This document shows, piece by piece, positions 26,026 to 35,450 of a stretch of DNA of 64,000 nucleotides. A program made the position numbers and the translations under genes. Within the stretch, counting starts at the first letter, position 1; each line of letters begins with the position of its first letter. This stretch comes from UBA2357 sp041916775 (GTDB lineage Bacteria > Pseudomonadota > Gammaproteobacteria > Burkholderiales > Rhodocyclaceae), in assembly GCA_041916775.1 (NCBI GenBank), contig JAYRYZ010000006.1, forward strand, positions 1-64,000. Reading direction: 5' to 3'. The notes under the pieces were generated by a model, which saw nothing but the letters and a program-made list of their open reading frames with translations, did not search any database and was not told the origin of the DNA.

Positions 26026-27297
26026 ATGAAACTCGAGACACTTGCCGTTCACGCAGGCTACAGCCCCGACCCGACCACCAAGGCGGTCGCGGTGCCGATC
26101 TACCAGACCACCTCCTACGCGTTCGACAGCACCCAGCACGGCGCCGACCTCTTCGACCTGAAGGTGGCGGGCAACATCTACACCCGCATCATGAACCCCA
26201 CCCAGGACGTGCTCGAGAAGCGCATCGCCGCGATGGAAGGCGGCATCGCCGGGCTGGCGCTCGCGTCCGGGCAGGCGGCCATCACCTATGCGATCCAGAC
26301 CATCGCCGAGGCCGGCGACAACATCGTCTCGGCGTCGACGCTCTACGGCGGCACCTACAATCTCTTCGCCCACACCTTCCCGCAGTACGGCATCAACGTG
26401 CGCTTCGCCGACTACCGCGACCCGGATGCCTTCGAGAAGCTCATCGACGAACGCACCAAGGCCATCTACTGCGAATCGGTGGGCAACCCGCTGGGCAACA
26501 TCACCGACTTCGAGAAACTCGCCGAGATCGCCCACAAGCACGGCATCCCGCTCATCGTCGACAACACCGTGCCCTCGCCCTACCTGTGCCGGCCGATCGA
26601 GCACGGCGCCGACATCGTGGTGCATTCGCTCACCAAGTACATCGGCGGCCACGGCAATTCCATCGGCGGCATCATCGTCGACAGCGGCAAGTTCCCTTGG
26701 GCCGAGCACAAGCAGAAGTTCAAGCGCCTCAACGAGCCCGACGTCTCCTACCACGGCGTGGTCTATACCGAGGCGCTCGGGCCGGCCGCCTACATCGGCC
26801 GCGCCCGCGTCGTGCCGCTGCGCAACATGGGCGCGGCGATCAGCCCCTTCAACGCCTTCCTGATCCTGCAGGGCGTCGAGACCCTGGCGCTGCGCATGGA
26901 GCGCATCTGCGACAACGCGCTCACCGTCGCCACCTTCCTGCAGAACCACCCCAAGGTGGGCTGGGTGAACTACGCCGGGCTGCCGGACCACAAGGATCAC
27001 GCACTGGTGCGCAAGTACATGGGCGGGCGCGCCTCAGGCATCCTCACCTTCGGCGTGAAGGGTGGGCTGGAAGCCGGCGGACGCTTCCAGGATGCACTGC
27101 AGCTCTTCACCCGGCTGGTAAACATCGGCGACGCGAAGTCGCTCGCCTGCCACCCGGCCTCGACCACCCATCGCCAGTTGTCGCCCGAAGAGCTCGTCAA
27201 GGCGGGCGTGTCGGAAGACATGATCCGCCTGTCGGTGGGCATCGAGCACATCGACGACCTGCTCGCCGATCTCGATCAGGCGCTGGCGCAGGCTTGA
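26026..27297 (+). CDS. metY: O-acetylhomoserine sulfhydrylase/aminocarboxypropyltransferase
   Basis: A 423-aa PLP enzyme of the Cys/Met metabolism family. It makes homocysteine (or methionine) from O-acetylhomoserine and sulfide or methanethiol. The PLP lysine is in VVHSLTKYIGGHGNSIGG. The family N-terminus is LETLAVHAGYSPDPTTKAVAVPIYQT, and the C-terminal signature SLACHPASTTHRQL is present. The start at 26026 is set by this N-terminus; the frame is open much further upstream through vapC sequence. The following oxidoreductase overlaps its stop codon. Confidence 0.93.
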   Translation: MKLETLAVHAGYSPDPTTKAVAVPIYQTTSYAFDSTQHGADLFDLKVAGNIYTRIMNPTQDVLEKRIAAMEGGIAGLALASGQAAITYAIQTIAEAGDNIVSASTLYGGTYNLFAHTFPQYGINVRFADYRDPDAFEKLIDERTKAIYCESVGNPLGNITDFEKLAEIAHKHGIPLIVDNTVPSPYLCRPIEHGADIVVHSLTKYIGGHGNSIGGIIVDSGKFPWAEHKQKFKRLNEPDVSYHGVVYTEALGPAAYIGRARVVPLRNMGAAISPFNAFLILQGVETLALRMERICDNALTVATFLQNHPKVGWVNYAGLPDHKDHALVRKYMGGRASGILTFGVKGGLEAGGRFQDALQLFTRLVNIGDAKSLACHPASTTHRQLSPEELVKAGVSEDMIRLSVGIEHIDDLLADLDQALAQA

Positions 27298-28496
27298 GCG
27301 CCCACCACGTCGACGTCGTCGTCATCGGTGCCGGCGCCGCCGGCATGATGTGCGCGGCACAGGCCGGTCAGCGCGGCCGGTCGGTGCTGATCCTGGACCA
27401 CGCGGAGAAGCTCGCGGAGAAGATCCGCATCTCCGGCGGCGGGCGGTGCAATTTCACCAACCGCCGCGTCGGCGCCCACAACTACCTCTGCCGCAACCCG
27501 CACTTCGTGCGTTCGGCGCTGTCGCGCTACACCGCGCAGGACTTCATCGCGCTGGTGGAGCGCCACGGCATCCGCTACCACGAGCGCGAGCACGGCCAGC
27601 TCTTCTGCGATGACTCGGCGGGCGACATCATCCGCATGCTGCAGGCGGAGTGCGCCGCCGGCAAGGTCGTCTGGTCCATGCCGACCCACGTCGCCGCGAT
27701 CAGCCGCAACGCCGACGGCCGCTTCGCGCTCGACACCAGCCGTGGGCACTTCACCGCCGCGAGCCTGGTGATCGCCACCGGCGGCCTGTCCATCCCGAAG
27801 ATCGGCGCCACCCCTTTCGGCTACCGCGTGGCCGAGCAGTTCGGCATCCCCATCGTGCCGCCCCGCCCCGCGCTGGTGCCGCTCACACTGCCACCCGAGA
27901 CGCTCGCACTGTTCCAGCCACTCTCCGGCGCGTCGCTGGACGTGGAGGCGAGTTGCGGCGAGGGCCGCTTCCGCGAGGCGATGCTGATCACCCACCGCGG
28001 CCTCTCCGGCCCGGTGATCCTGCAGATCTCGAGCTACTGGCAGGCGCAGGCCTATGCGGACGACGCCTGGGCGCCGGTGTCGATCCGGCTGCTGCCGGAT
28101 CTGGACGTGGCAGACTGGCTCGCCAGCCACGCCCAGAGCAAGAGCCTCCTCGCCAACCTGCTCGCCGAACACTTGCCGCGCCGCTTCGCCCAGGCCTGGT
28201 GTGCGCTGCACGGCTGGGAGAAGCCGCTCAACCAGTCGAGCCACGCCGAGCGCGCCGCGCTTGCGGAAACGCTGGGCGACTGGCGCATCACCCCTTCCGG
28301 CACCCAGGGCTACGCCAAGGCCGAGGTCACCCTGGGCGGCGTCGACACCCACGCGCTCTCGTCCAAGACCATGCAGGCCACCAAGGTGGCAGGGCTCTAC
28401 TTCATCGGCGAGGTCATGGACGTCACCGGCCACCTCGGCGGCTACAACTTCCAGTGGGCATGGGCTTCGGGGCATGCGGCCGGACAGACAGTGTAG
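27294..28496 (+). CDS. HI0933/YhiN family flavoprotein (NAD(P)/FAD-dependent oxidoreductase)
   Basis: A flavoprotein of 400 aa. The FAD-binding Rossmann motif VVVIGAGAAGMMCA is at the extreme N-terminus, followed by KIRISGGGRCNFTN, the hallmark of the HI0933 family, and a C-terminal FAD motif GLYFIGEVMDVTGHLGGYN. The substrate of the family is unknown. No ATG precedes the Rossmann motif after the metY stop. The TTG at 27294, embedded in the metY stop (TTGA), gives the correct N-terminus, so it is probably translated by coupling from metY. Confidence 0.88.
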   Translation: MSAHHVDVVVIGAGAAGMMCAAQAGQRGRSVLILDHAEKLAEKIRISGGGRCNFTNRRVGAHNYLCRNPHFVRSALSRYTAQDFIALVERHGIRYHEREHGQLFCDDSAGDIIRMLQAECAAGKVVWSMPTHVAAISRNADGRFALDTSRGHFTAASLVIATGGLSIPKIGATPFGYRVAEQFGIPIVPPRPALVPLTLPPETLALFQPLSGASLDVEASCGEGRFREAMLITHRGLSGPVILQISSYWQAQAYADDAWAPVSIRLLPDLDVADWLASHAQSKSLLANLLAEHLPRRFAQAWCALHGWEKPLNQSSHAERAALAETLGDWRITPSGTQGYAKAEVTLGGVDTHALSSKTMQATKVAGLYFIGEVMDVTGHLGGYNFQWAWASGHAAGQTV

Positions 28497-28830
28497 TTTT
28501 GCGCTTCGACGGTATGCATGTCCAGGAATCCCATCCCGACGAGAAGCGACACCCGGACACCCTTGCCCCGAGGACGCAGGCGACGGCTGTCGAAATACCA
28601 GCGCATGAAGTCTCTGCGGTGCTCGCCCTCGTCGAGACCAATCCGCGCGAGCGGCGATCTGGACGAGAGCGGGTCGGGTCTGTTGGTGCTCACTGGCAAC
28701 CTCCTCTGTTCGATGCACGCATTTGGCCGCTGACGTACGACAGCTATTGACGCATCGATCCGGACAATTGCGCTCATCGAGGGTGTGCGCTGCCTGCTAG
28801 CGACACCCGCCGCTTACAGGAGAAATGACC
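28497..28830. other. intergenic region, nothing confident
   Basis: A 334-bp gap. An open frame exists on the minus strand (28442-28777, 111 codons) that overlaps the flavoprotein 3' end. It shows no family I recognise and could be a decayed gene. A good ribosome binding site for the next gene (AGGAG, 28818-28822) closes the region. Confidence 0.4.
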
Positions 28831-29760
28831 ATGCCGGAATCGACCCAGCCGCTCTACTTTGCCTACGGCTCCAACCTCGACGAGGCCGACTGGCTCGCCT
28901 TCTGCACCCGACAGGGCGCAGAGGCAAGGCCCCTGTACTTCGTCAGCACGGCCGTGCTGCCCGACATGACGCTCGTCTTCGACTACTACTCGACTGGCCG
29001 GGCGGGTGGCGTGCTCGACGTCGTGCCCCGGATCGGGCATGTGGTTCACGGCGTCATCTTCAGGCCCGACGCGGCGACCTGGGCGCTGCTGGATGCGAAG
29101 GAAGGTGCGCCGCATTGTTATCGGCGCACTGCGCGCACCGCCATCCTCCCCAGCGGCGAGACCGTCGCTGTGCAGACCTATGAGGTCGTGCCGGCACGCC
29201 GCCAGGCGCACACGCCTCCTGATCCGGCCTACCTCGAGGTCGTCCGCCGCGGCCTCGCGCGCTGGAAACTGCCTGACCGTGTGCTGCAGCGGGCGGCGAG
29301 CGGCCTCCCACCGGTCTCGGAGGTGTCGGCGATCTTCGCATACGGAACCTTGATGCGGAGCGAGTCGCGCGCGCTGGAGAGTTTCTGGCCCAGCGTTCTC
29401 ACCGTGTCTCCCGGCGCGACGCCGGGCCGCCTGCTGCGCACCGCAGGCCTCTACCCCGCGATGCGGCTGCCCGACGTGAGCGGATACGGCACCGTGCCTT
29501 CGATCGCGCACAGACACGTGCTCGGGGAGTGCTATCAGGTCGGCAGCATCGAGGCACTTCTGCCGGAGCTCGACCGCATCGAGGGTTTCAGGGGCCATGC
29601 CGACACCGACTCCCTGTTCCTGCGCACCATCGTTGATGTGACGCTAGCCGACGGGTCGCAACGCCAGTGCTGGTGCTATATCGCGGGGCCGCACCGGGCT
29701 CTCGGGGGCCCGATCCCTTCGGGCGACTGGCGTCAGCACAACGCCACGAAACGCGCCTGA
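28831..29760 (+). CDS. tandem gamma-glutamylcyclotransferase-fold (AIG2-like) protein
   Basis: A 309-aa protein made of two GGCT/AIG2-like modules. Each opens with the ligand-binding loop: YFAYGSNLDE near the N-terminus and IFAYGTLMRS at about residue 176. Each module has its later acidic segment (LLDAKEGAPHCYRR in the first; LDRIEGFRGH in the second), the position of the catalytic Glu in active cyclotransferases. Such enzymes release 5-oxoproline from gamma-glutamyl compounds. Single-module proteins are the rule, so this looks like a fusion of two different subfamilies. ATG 28831 has better spacing to AGGAG than ATG 28825. Confidence 0.85.
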   Translation: MPESTQPLYFAYGSNLDEADWLAFCTRQGAEARPLYFVSTAVLPDMTLVFDYYSTGRAGGVLDVVPRIGHVVHGVIFRPDAATWALLDAKEGAPHCYRRTARTAILPSGETVAVQTYEVVPARRQAHTPPDPAYLEVVRRGLARWKLPDRVLQRAASGLPPVSEVSAIFAYGTLMRSESRALESFWPSVLTVSPGATPGRLLRTAGLYPAMRLPDVSGYGTVPSIAHRHVLGECYQVGSIEALLPELDRIEGFRGHADTDSLFLRTIVDVTLADGSQRQCWCYIAGPHRALGGPIPSGDWRQHNATKRA

Positions 29761-29921
29761 CTGTCACACGCATGACCTGACCGGTACCGGACTTCGATCG
29801 CGGGGAAACTGACAACCTGGTGCGCTGCGCGAACTGGCTCACGGCAATGCGACATGCTGTGTCGTATCGTCGTGAGTGCATCGCACCTCTCCCCACCTTC
29901 TTGCGCAAGTCCGGAGTGACC

Positions 29922-30947
29922 ATGGCCGCCTTCAAGGAACGTATCGAACGACTCGACCGGCTCTTCGAGCTGATCCCGCAGAACGACGCGTTCGAGGACT
30001 ACCCGGACACGACGGTTCTGCTCGGGCGCATGGCGAGCGACTACGCCGATCGCGCCACACCAGAGGCCAAACGCCGGGCGATCCAGCGCGATCTGCAGGA
30101 GCTTGTCGATACCGGGCGGATCGAGCCGGTGATCCCCGGGGCCAAGCCGTTGCGCTACCGACGCTGCGGCGAGAACCTCGCCGATGATGAACATCTTTGG
30201 GCTTACGCACGCGCAGCGATCGCGAATGCGGTCAGCACCGAGTTGCCGTCCGGTCTGCTCGACGGGGTGCTCAAGCGGCTGCAAAGCCGCGAGATCGACG
30301 TCCAGCTGGATGAGGACAAGCTGCGGGTCGTGAGCGATACGCTGCGCCTTCAACCGGCGGCGATTCGTGCCGATGCGCTCATCAACATACTGGAGGCCCT
30401 GACCTCAGGGCGTGCGCTCAACATTGGCTACCGGGATGCCGCCGACAAGGTCACCAAGCCGGTGGTCCACCCGCAGGCGCTGCTGCAGCGCGGACCGCGG
30501 CTCTACCTCTTTGCGCTCAAGAATGATGAGCCCGAACCTGTGCGGATGTACGCGCTGCACCGCATCACCTCGTCGTCCCTGTCCGAGCTGCCGGCGCGCA
30601 AGGCCGAACACTTTCGCCTCAGTGATTCCATCAAGCGCGGCAACGCCGACTTCGGCGACGGCACCCTGATCGAGTTGGAGATCCTCGCCCGCGGCTATGT
30701 GGCTGGTTTGCTGCGCGAGTGCGCGCTGAGCGCGGACCAGCGGGTCGAGGACGAGGAGGAAGGCAGCGGCTTCGACCTGCGGATCACCGCCACGCTGCCC
30801 GCCACCGGCCAGCTGCTGCGCTGGCTGCTTGGCTGCGGCGACAACATCGTGGTGCTGAAGCCGGACAACCTGCGTGCCACCGTCAGCGCTCAGGCCGCGA
30901 AGATCGCTGCGCTGTATTCGACAGCCGAAAGGCGGGAGCCGGCATGA
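29922..30947 (+). CDS. WYL domain transcriptional regulator
   Basis: A 341-aa protein. The N-terminal part (AIQRDLQELVDTGRIEPV, about 45-62) is a winged-helix DNA-binding unit. The middle contains a WYL-type domain (ALNIGYRDA, HPQALLQRGPRLYLFAL, about 165-215) and the end a WCX domain (RGYVAGLLRECALS to NIVVLKPDNLRATVS). WYL regulators sense nucleic-acid or nucleotide ligands and often control defence or DNA-repair genes. GGAG at 29912 supports the chosen ATG; the frame extends 34 codons upstream without a better site. It is convergent with the NERD-helicase gene, so direct operon control is not implied. Confidence 0.87.
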   Translation: MAAFKERIERLDRLFELIPQNDAFEDYPDTTVLLGRMASDYADRATPEAKRRAIQRDLQELVDTGRIEPVIPGAKPLRYRRCGENLADDEHLWAYARAAIANAVSTELPSGLLDGVLKRLQSREIDVQLDEDKLRVVSDTLRLQPAAIRADALINILEALTSGRALNIGYRDAADKVTKPVVHPQALLQRGPRLYLFALKNDEPEPVRMYALHRITSSSLSELPARKAEHFRLSDSIKRGNADFGDGTLIELEILARGYVAGLLRECALSADQRVEDEEEGSGFDLRITATLPATGQLLRWLLGCGDNIVVLKPDNLRATVSAQAAKIAALYSTAERREPA

Positions 30948-31088
30948 GCCTCACCAGCGCCCTCTCCCGCGACCACCGGGCGCCCCGTCTCCGCATCGCA
31001 TATACGGCACGTCCGATGACAAAAGAATGAATACAACTCGACGCGAGTCGATCGAGTCCTCATGGCAGCGCATATCGGACCGCCAGAC

Positions 31089-32714
31089 TCAAGTTATCGC
31101 CTGTGTGAGGGCATTCACGCTCGCCTGAGACATCACCATCTCCAGCGCGACGTGTGCCCGCGTCATTCCCACAAACAACAACCTCCTTGCGGAATCGCCC
31201 AGCGTTTCAAAGTCGAGTTCGGTCAGCACGATCCCCAACGCACTCTGACCCTTGAATCGGTAGATGGACTCGATCAGCAGGTCGCCTTCCGACCAGGTGG
31301 GCTCTCCGTCAGGCGTGTAGCGACCGGTGAACCTTCGGATGCTCAGCTCGCCCAGACGCGACGCCTTCAATAGCAGGGACCGCCCATGGCCGCGTGCGCT
31401 GAGCACGGCGATGTCCGCCAACGGAAGGCCCCGGTCGCGCAGTGCCGCAACCGCAGCAGCCGTCTCACGACGCAGCCCGCGTTCATCCGCGTAGACGCGG
31501 AAGGTCGGAATCTCGCCCCGGAAGGGGTTGCGGCCATCGATGGACTGTGGAGCGAGTTTCAGTGCGTTGATGACGTCGACGATGGCACGCGGGGAGCGGA
31601 AGTTGTCATTGCAGCGCACGGTGACCACGTCGGCGAGCTCGAAGCCCTCGCGTTGATACAGGCGCTGCGCCTCGTCCTCCAGCAGGTATAGCCGCCCCGA
31701 TTCCTTGAGTTGTGGCAGAAGACTCGCAACCCACGCTGGTTCGAAGTCCTGACCCTCATCGATGATCATCAGATCGTACATGGCCTCGAAGTGAGACGCT
31801 CCGGCACCATAGTGTTCAGCCAACGACGGGAAGATACCTTCGGCGGAGAAATCCGGCTCGCCCTGGTTCCGCCGCCAGTGTTCCACGCATAGCTCGTGAA
31901 AACTCGCGACCCTGCTTCGCGCAGGTGCAATGCGTCCGACATGATCAGCCAGGGCGCGATTGAAGCACACGTACAATGCGCGCTGCTGCAGGACCGCCGC
32001 ATCTTCGAGCAGGCGCAGCGCAAGCTGCGTCTTACCCGATCCTGCGGTCGCCTGTATGCGGACGAGCCCCGCGGGGGCGTCGATGCGCGGTATCCATGTC
32101 GCCAGACCCTCTGCAAGCCGTCGGCTGGTGCCGCGGAGCTGCTTGCCGAGCACCTGAAGATCGATCGAGACCCTGAAGATGTTCCCCAGAAAGCGCCGCA
32201 AGGCATGCACGTCACTGCGGCTGTGACCGGCTTCGAGCATCGTGCGGGCGAGATAACCCAACTGTTCGAACTCCGTCGCATCGATGATCCGCTCTCTCGG
32301 CAGCGAGACAATGCTGGCTTCCTGCACTCGAAAGTCCGGAAGCACGACGCAGCTGGCAACATGTGAATGGAGCCCGGATTCGGCAAGGCGGTTGACGATT
32401 GCGGCGTGCTGCACCCGGCTCTGCCGTGCCACATCGCACTGATCACGGCCATAGAGCTTGACCAGCTTGCCGTCGATCAGCTCCAGGCTGCCTGCCTTGA
32501 CCTCCATCAGCAGAATGTTGCCGTTCGGCGCCAAAACAATCAGGTCGATCTCCCCGAAGCGGTCCTCTCCCCTATGAACCGTTTGAAAGGGTACGCCATG
32601 AAACACGTCGTAGCTGTCGGGGAGCGACGCCTGAAGTTGCTCCAGTACATCGAGCTCGCGGTACAGGCCTGCATCATGTCGGAACGTGTCCAACGTCGGG
32701 AAGATCTGCGCCAT
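31089..32714 (-). CDS. NERD nuclease-domain protein with UvrD-like helicase/ATPase domain
   Basis: A 541-aa fusion. Residues about 40-140 form a NERD domain with a restriction-nuclease-like core (FGEIDLIVL, then LLMEVKAGSL, the D-ExK pattern). An SF1 helicase-like ATPase follows, with Walker A ATAGSGKTQ (about 220), Walker B-like LMIIDEGQDF, the motif III-like LLEDEAQRLY, and late motifs IESIYRFKGQSALGIVL and RRLLFVGMTRA. This suggests a DNA-processing or defence role, but no specific system is established. It is downstream of the sirtuin gene on the same strand (127-bp gap) and convergent with the WYL gene. Confidence 0.87.
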   Translation of the reverse strand: MAQIFPTLDTFRHDAGLYRELDVLEQLQASLPDSYDVFHGVPFQTVHRGEDRFGEIDLIVLAPNGNILLMEVKAGSLELIDGKLVKLYGRDQCDVARQSRVQHAAIVNRLAESGLHSHVASCVVLPDFRVQEASIVSLPRERIIDATEFEQLGYLARTMLEAGHSRSDVHALRRFLGNIFRVSIDLQVLGKQLRGTSRRLAEGLATWIPRIDAPAGLVRIQATAGSGKTQLALRLLEDAAVLQQRALYVCFNRALADHVGRIAPARSRVASFHELCVEHWRRNQGEPDFSAEGIFPSLAEHYGAGASHFEAMYDLMIIDEGQDFEPAWVASLLPQLKESGRLYLLEDEAQRLYQREGFELADVVTVRCNDNFRSPRAIVDVINALKLAPQSIDGRNPFRGEIPTFRVYADERGLRRETAAAVAALRDRGLPLADIAVLSARGHGRSLLLKASRLGELSIRRFTGRYTPDGEPTWSEGDLLIESIYRFKGQSALGIVLTELDFETLGDSARRLLFVGMTRAHVALEMVMSQASVNALTQAIT

Positions 32715-32841
32715 AGGGGGTCAGCCGTCCTGAGGATATCTGCCTGGATTATTGCAGGAACGGCATCGGTGGTGGCCCCCAACCCATGGAGGGCGTTACA
32801 CACATGGGCGAAGCCGTCACCGTGCCCACTGCACGCGCCGC

Positions 32842-33708
32842 TTATGCCGTTGCCGGCTTCTCCAGGAATCCCATCTCCACGAGATGGCTCTCGATCCCCT
32901 TGAGTGCCGCCACCCCGTTGAGCGGCAATGACACGCCACGGGATGCATCGGTGGCCGCTTCGCGGGGATTGATCCGGATGATGGGTACGCCCTGCTGCTC
33001 GCCGAAGCGTCGCACCGATGGAATCGCCAGGCCCGCGCCGATCTCGATCACCACCAGCCGCTCGACTCGGTCGCGCCAGGCGGCACAGCGCGAGAGCTGC
33101 GCGCGGGTGCGGTCGTCGATCCAGGCGGCGTCACCGAACATCAGGATGTTCGGCCGGGCAAGGTCGCCGCACCAGGGGCACTCGGGAAACGGGCTCACGA
33201 GCTCGCAGGCGGCCTCATCCACCTCGGGCCGGAATGCCTCCGCCGACCAGACATCCCCCATGCAGCCGTTGAGGCACTGCAGGTGATGGATGGAACCATG
33301 ACACTCGGCGACCCGCTCCGGCGGGTAACCCGCAGCCTGGAAGTGCCCGTCCACATTGCTGGTGAACACCTGGGCACCGTCGGGCATGCGCGCTGCGATC
33401 GCCTGAAGGATCGCGAACGACGGCCCGGGCGGTGTCTCGCGATAGAGCTTCAGGCGATGACCGTAGAATCCCCAGGCCAGCCGGGGGCTGGCTCTGAAGG
33501 CGTCGGGACAGGCGATGTCCTGGAAGTGCATCCGCGCACGCCCGAGTGCCGGGTAGGCCTGCCACATGCCCTCGCTGCCGCGGAAGTCGGGGAGCCCTGA
33601 ATCCACCCCGAGCCCGGCCCCTGCGGTGATCAGCAGCCCGTCCGCCGCTGCGATCAGGCGCGCCGAGCGGGCGAATGCCGCTCTGAAGTCATCGAACGAA
33701 TCGTTCAT
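32842..33708 (-). CDS. Sir2 family NAD-dependent protein deacylase
   Basis: A 288-aa sirtuin. The NAD-binding GAGLGVDSGLPDFRG, the QVFTSNVDGH loop (usual TQNxD), the catalytic His in ECHGSIHH, a zinc site of CLNGC and CPWC, and the GAGLAIPSV and RINPRE segments are all in family order. It should remove acyl groups from lysines using NAD. Unlike STAND/defence Sir2 proteins it has no fused partner domain, so it could be a metabolic sirtuin. It lies between rtcB and the NERD-helicase gene, all on the minus strand. Confidence 0.9.
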   Translation of the reverse strand: MNDSFDDFRAAFARSARLIAAADGLLITAGAGLGVDSGLPDFRGSEGMWQAYPALGRARMHFQDIACPDAFRASPRLAWGFYGHRLKLYRETPPGPSFAILQAIAARMPDGAQVFTSNVDGHFQAAGYPPERVAECHGSIHHLQCLNGCMGDVWSAEAFRPEVDEAACELVSPFPECPWCGDLARPNILMFGDAAWIDDRTRAQLSRCAAWRDRVERLVVIEIGAGLAIPSVRRFGEQQGVPIIRINPREAATDASRGVSLPLNGVAALKGIESHLVEMGFLEKPATA

Positions 33709-33903
33709 GCCTTACCCCTACCGATAGCAACACCCGTGCACACCGCCGCTTCGCGAGCTTGAAGGCATACGATGCCAGATCCCGCGGCACGGATGCACGA
33801 GTACCTTCCGTCTGCCAGCCCCAACCCCTCACCTCGAAAGTCTTCCATCGCCATTCCAAGGTGCGGCTTGGTGCTCATTTTCTTCTCGCGTCCTTCCTTG
33901 ACC

Positions 33904-35100
33904 TCACCCCTTCACGCACACCACCTGCTTCAGGGTGTGCAGGATCTCGGTCAGGTCGCGCTGGTTGGCCATGACCTCATCGATGTCCTTGTACGCGCCC
34001 GGAATCTCGTCGATCACCCCTTTGTCCTTGCGGCAGATGACGCCCTCGGTCTGTCTGACCATATCGGCCTCGGTGAATTGCTTCTCGGCAGCCGTGCGGC
34101 TCATGCGCCGGCCGGCGCCGTGGGCGCTGGAACAGAAGCTCTCCGGGTTGCCCTTGCCGCGCACGATGTAGCTGCGCGCACCCATGCTGCCCGGGACAAT
34201 GCCGAGATCCCCCTCCCCAGCGCGGATGGCGCCCTTGCGCGTCACCCACACGTCGGCGCCGAAGTGGTGCTCGCGAGCGACGTAGTTGTGATGGCAGTTC
34301 ACCGCTTCGGTGGTGACGGAAAACGGCGGCAGGTGACGCGCCAAGCCGGCGAGCACCAACTCGAGCATCGCCTGGCGGTTGGCCATCGCATATGCCTGCG
34401 CCCAGTGCACCGCCTCGACATAGTCGGCGAAGTGTTCGCTCCCTTCCGGGAAGTAGGCCAGATCACGATCCGGCAACTGGATCATGTGGCGCTCCATGTC
34501 CTTGCGGGCCAGCTCGATGAAGTAGCTGGCGATCGCATTGCCGATGCCGCGGCTGCCCGAATGCAGCATGACCCACACACGCGCGTGCTCATCCAGGCAG
34601 ACCTCGATGAAGTGGTTGCCGCCCCCGAGTGTGCCCATCTGATTGGCCCACTTCGAGAACTTGCCGAAGGCCTTGAGCAGCTGCGGATGACGCTCGGTCA
34701 GCGCCCTGAGGCCGGGCTCGAAGGGGCGCGCCACCTCGGCCAGGACGCGATCGTCGGCATGCTGGGCGCGCCCCACCGGCACATCGCGGCTGATCTGGTC
34801 GAAGACCTTCTTCAGCGCCCTTTCGTCAAGGTCGTCTGCCGAGATCGACAAGCGGGCCGCCACCATGCCACAGCCGATGTCCACGCCCACCGCGGCCGGA
34901 ATGATCGCCTTGTGGGTGGCGATCACCGAGCCGATGGTCGCACCGATGCCCAGATGGACGTCGGGCATGGCGGCCACATGGTGGTGGATGAAAGGCATGG
35001 CGGCGATGTTGGCGAGCTGCGCCTTCGAGCGCTCATCGACATCGTCGGTCCAGATCTTGACCGGCACGCTCTCGGTAGTGATGACTTGTTTGATTGGCAT
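33904..35100 (-). CDS. rtcB: RtcB RNA ligase
   Basis: A 398-aa GTP-dependent ligase joining 2',3'-cyclic phosphate or 3'-phosphate ends to 5'-OH RNA, used in tRNA and rRNA repair. The metal-binding residues are in VGVDIGCGM and GGGNHFIEV, with MLHSGSRGIG and NCHHNYVAREHH following. The guanylylated His is in SSAHGAGRRMSR. The length matches the compact bacterial RtcB group. No rtcA, archease or rtcR is adjacent, so the classical sigma-54 rtcBA arrangement is absent. Confidence 0.94.
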   Translation of the reverse strand: MPIKQVITTESVPVKIWTDDVDERSKAQLANIAAMPFIHHHVAAMPDVHLGIGATIGSVIATHKAIIPAAVGVDIGCGMVAARLSISADDLDERALKKVFDQISRDVPVGRAQHADDRVLAEVARPFEPGLRALTERHPQLLKAFGKFSKWANQMGTLGGGNHFIEVCLDEHARVWVMLHSGSRGIGNAIASYFIELARKDMERHMIQLPDRDLAYFPEGSEHFADYVEAVHWAQAYAMANRQAMLELVLAGLARHLPPFSVTTEAVNCHHNYVAREHHFGADVWVTRKGAIRAGEGDLGIVPGSMGARSYIVRGKGNPESFCSSAHGAGRRMSRTAAEKQFTEADMVRQTEGVICRKDKGVIDEIPGAYKDIDEVMANQRDLTEILHTLKQVVCVKG

Positions 35101-35212
35101 CGATTCTCCCTCTCAATCCTCACCATCGGTGAGCAGATTTCCGTTCGCGCGCGCGCCGGCACGGCATGAAGGCTGCCAGGCATTGGTCGATGGAACGCTG
35201 CCGCGCGAACAT

Positions 35213-35362
35213 CTATTCGAGAAGTTCCTTGTCATCGTGGCTATACGGCGGCGATCGGCAGGACAGGATCTTGAGGGCATTGTCGCCGATGGCCTCGATG
35301 CAGTGCACCACTTCCGGTGCAATGGTTTACGCGAAGTGAGGAGTATCACCCACAGTGAGCAG
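35213..35362 (-). pseudogene. remnant of a cupin-domain protein
   Basis: Translating the minus strand gives VGDTPHFA, a TAA stop (35327-35329), then in the same frame TIAPEVVHCIEAIGDNALKIL and SPPYSHDKELLE before a TAG stop (35213-35215). This resembles the C-terminal half of a small cupin (His-containing strand, then PP-ending loop), broken by an internal stop and lacking its N-terminus. The family call is by eye and tentative. It sits 112 bp upstream of rtcB. Confidence 0.4.
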
Positions 35363-35414
35363 TGGCCCCAACGCACGTATTGCGAAAAGCACCGAGCGGG
35401 CGAAAGAAGGCACG

Positions 35415-35437
35415 AGCCTGGGAAGCCCGGCTTTTTT
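35415..35437 (+). terminator. terminator-like hairpin with T-tract
   Basis: AGCCTGGGAAGCCCGGCT forms a six-pair stem with one mismatch and runs into six T residues on the plus strand. No intact plus-strand gene precedes it, so it may be a relic of lost sequence. Confidence 0.5.
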
Positions 35438-35450
35438 GCCCGTCGCCGCA

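Noticed and set aside
28442..28777. A 111-codon minus-strand frame after the flavoprotein gene
   Set aside because: No family or ribosome site is visible, and it overlaps the end of a solid gene; it is mentioned only as an intergenic note.
32842..33708. Sirtuin as a known Sir2-based defence effector
   Set aside because: It lacks a fused partner domain or an adjacent Argonaute, and has the zinc cysteines of canonical deacylases, so no named defence system is called.
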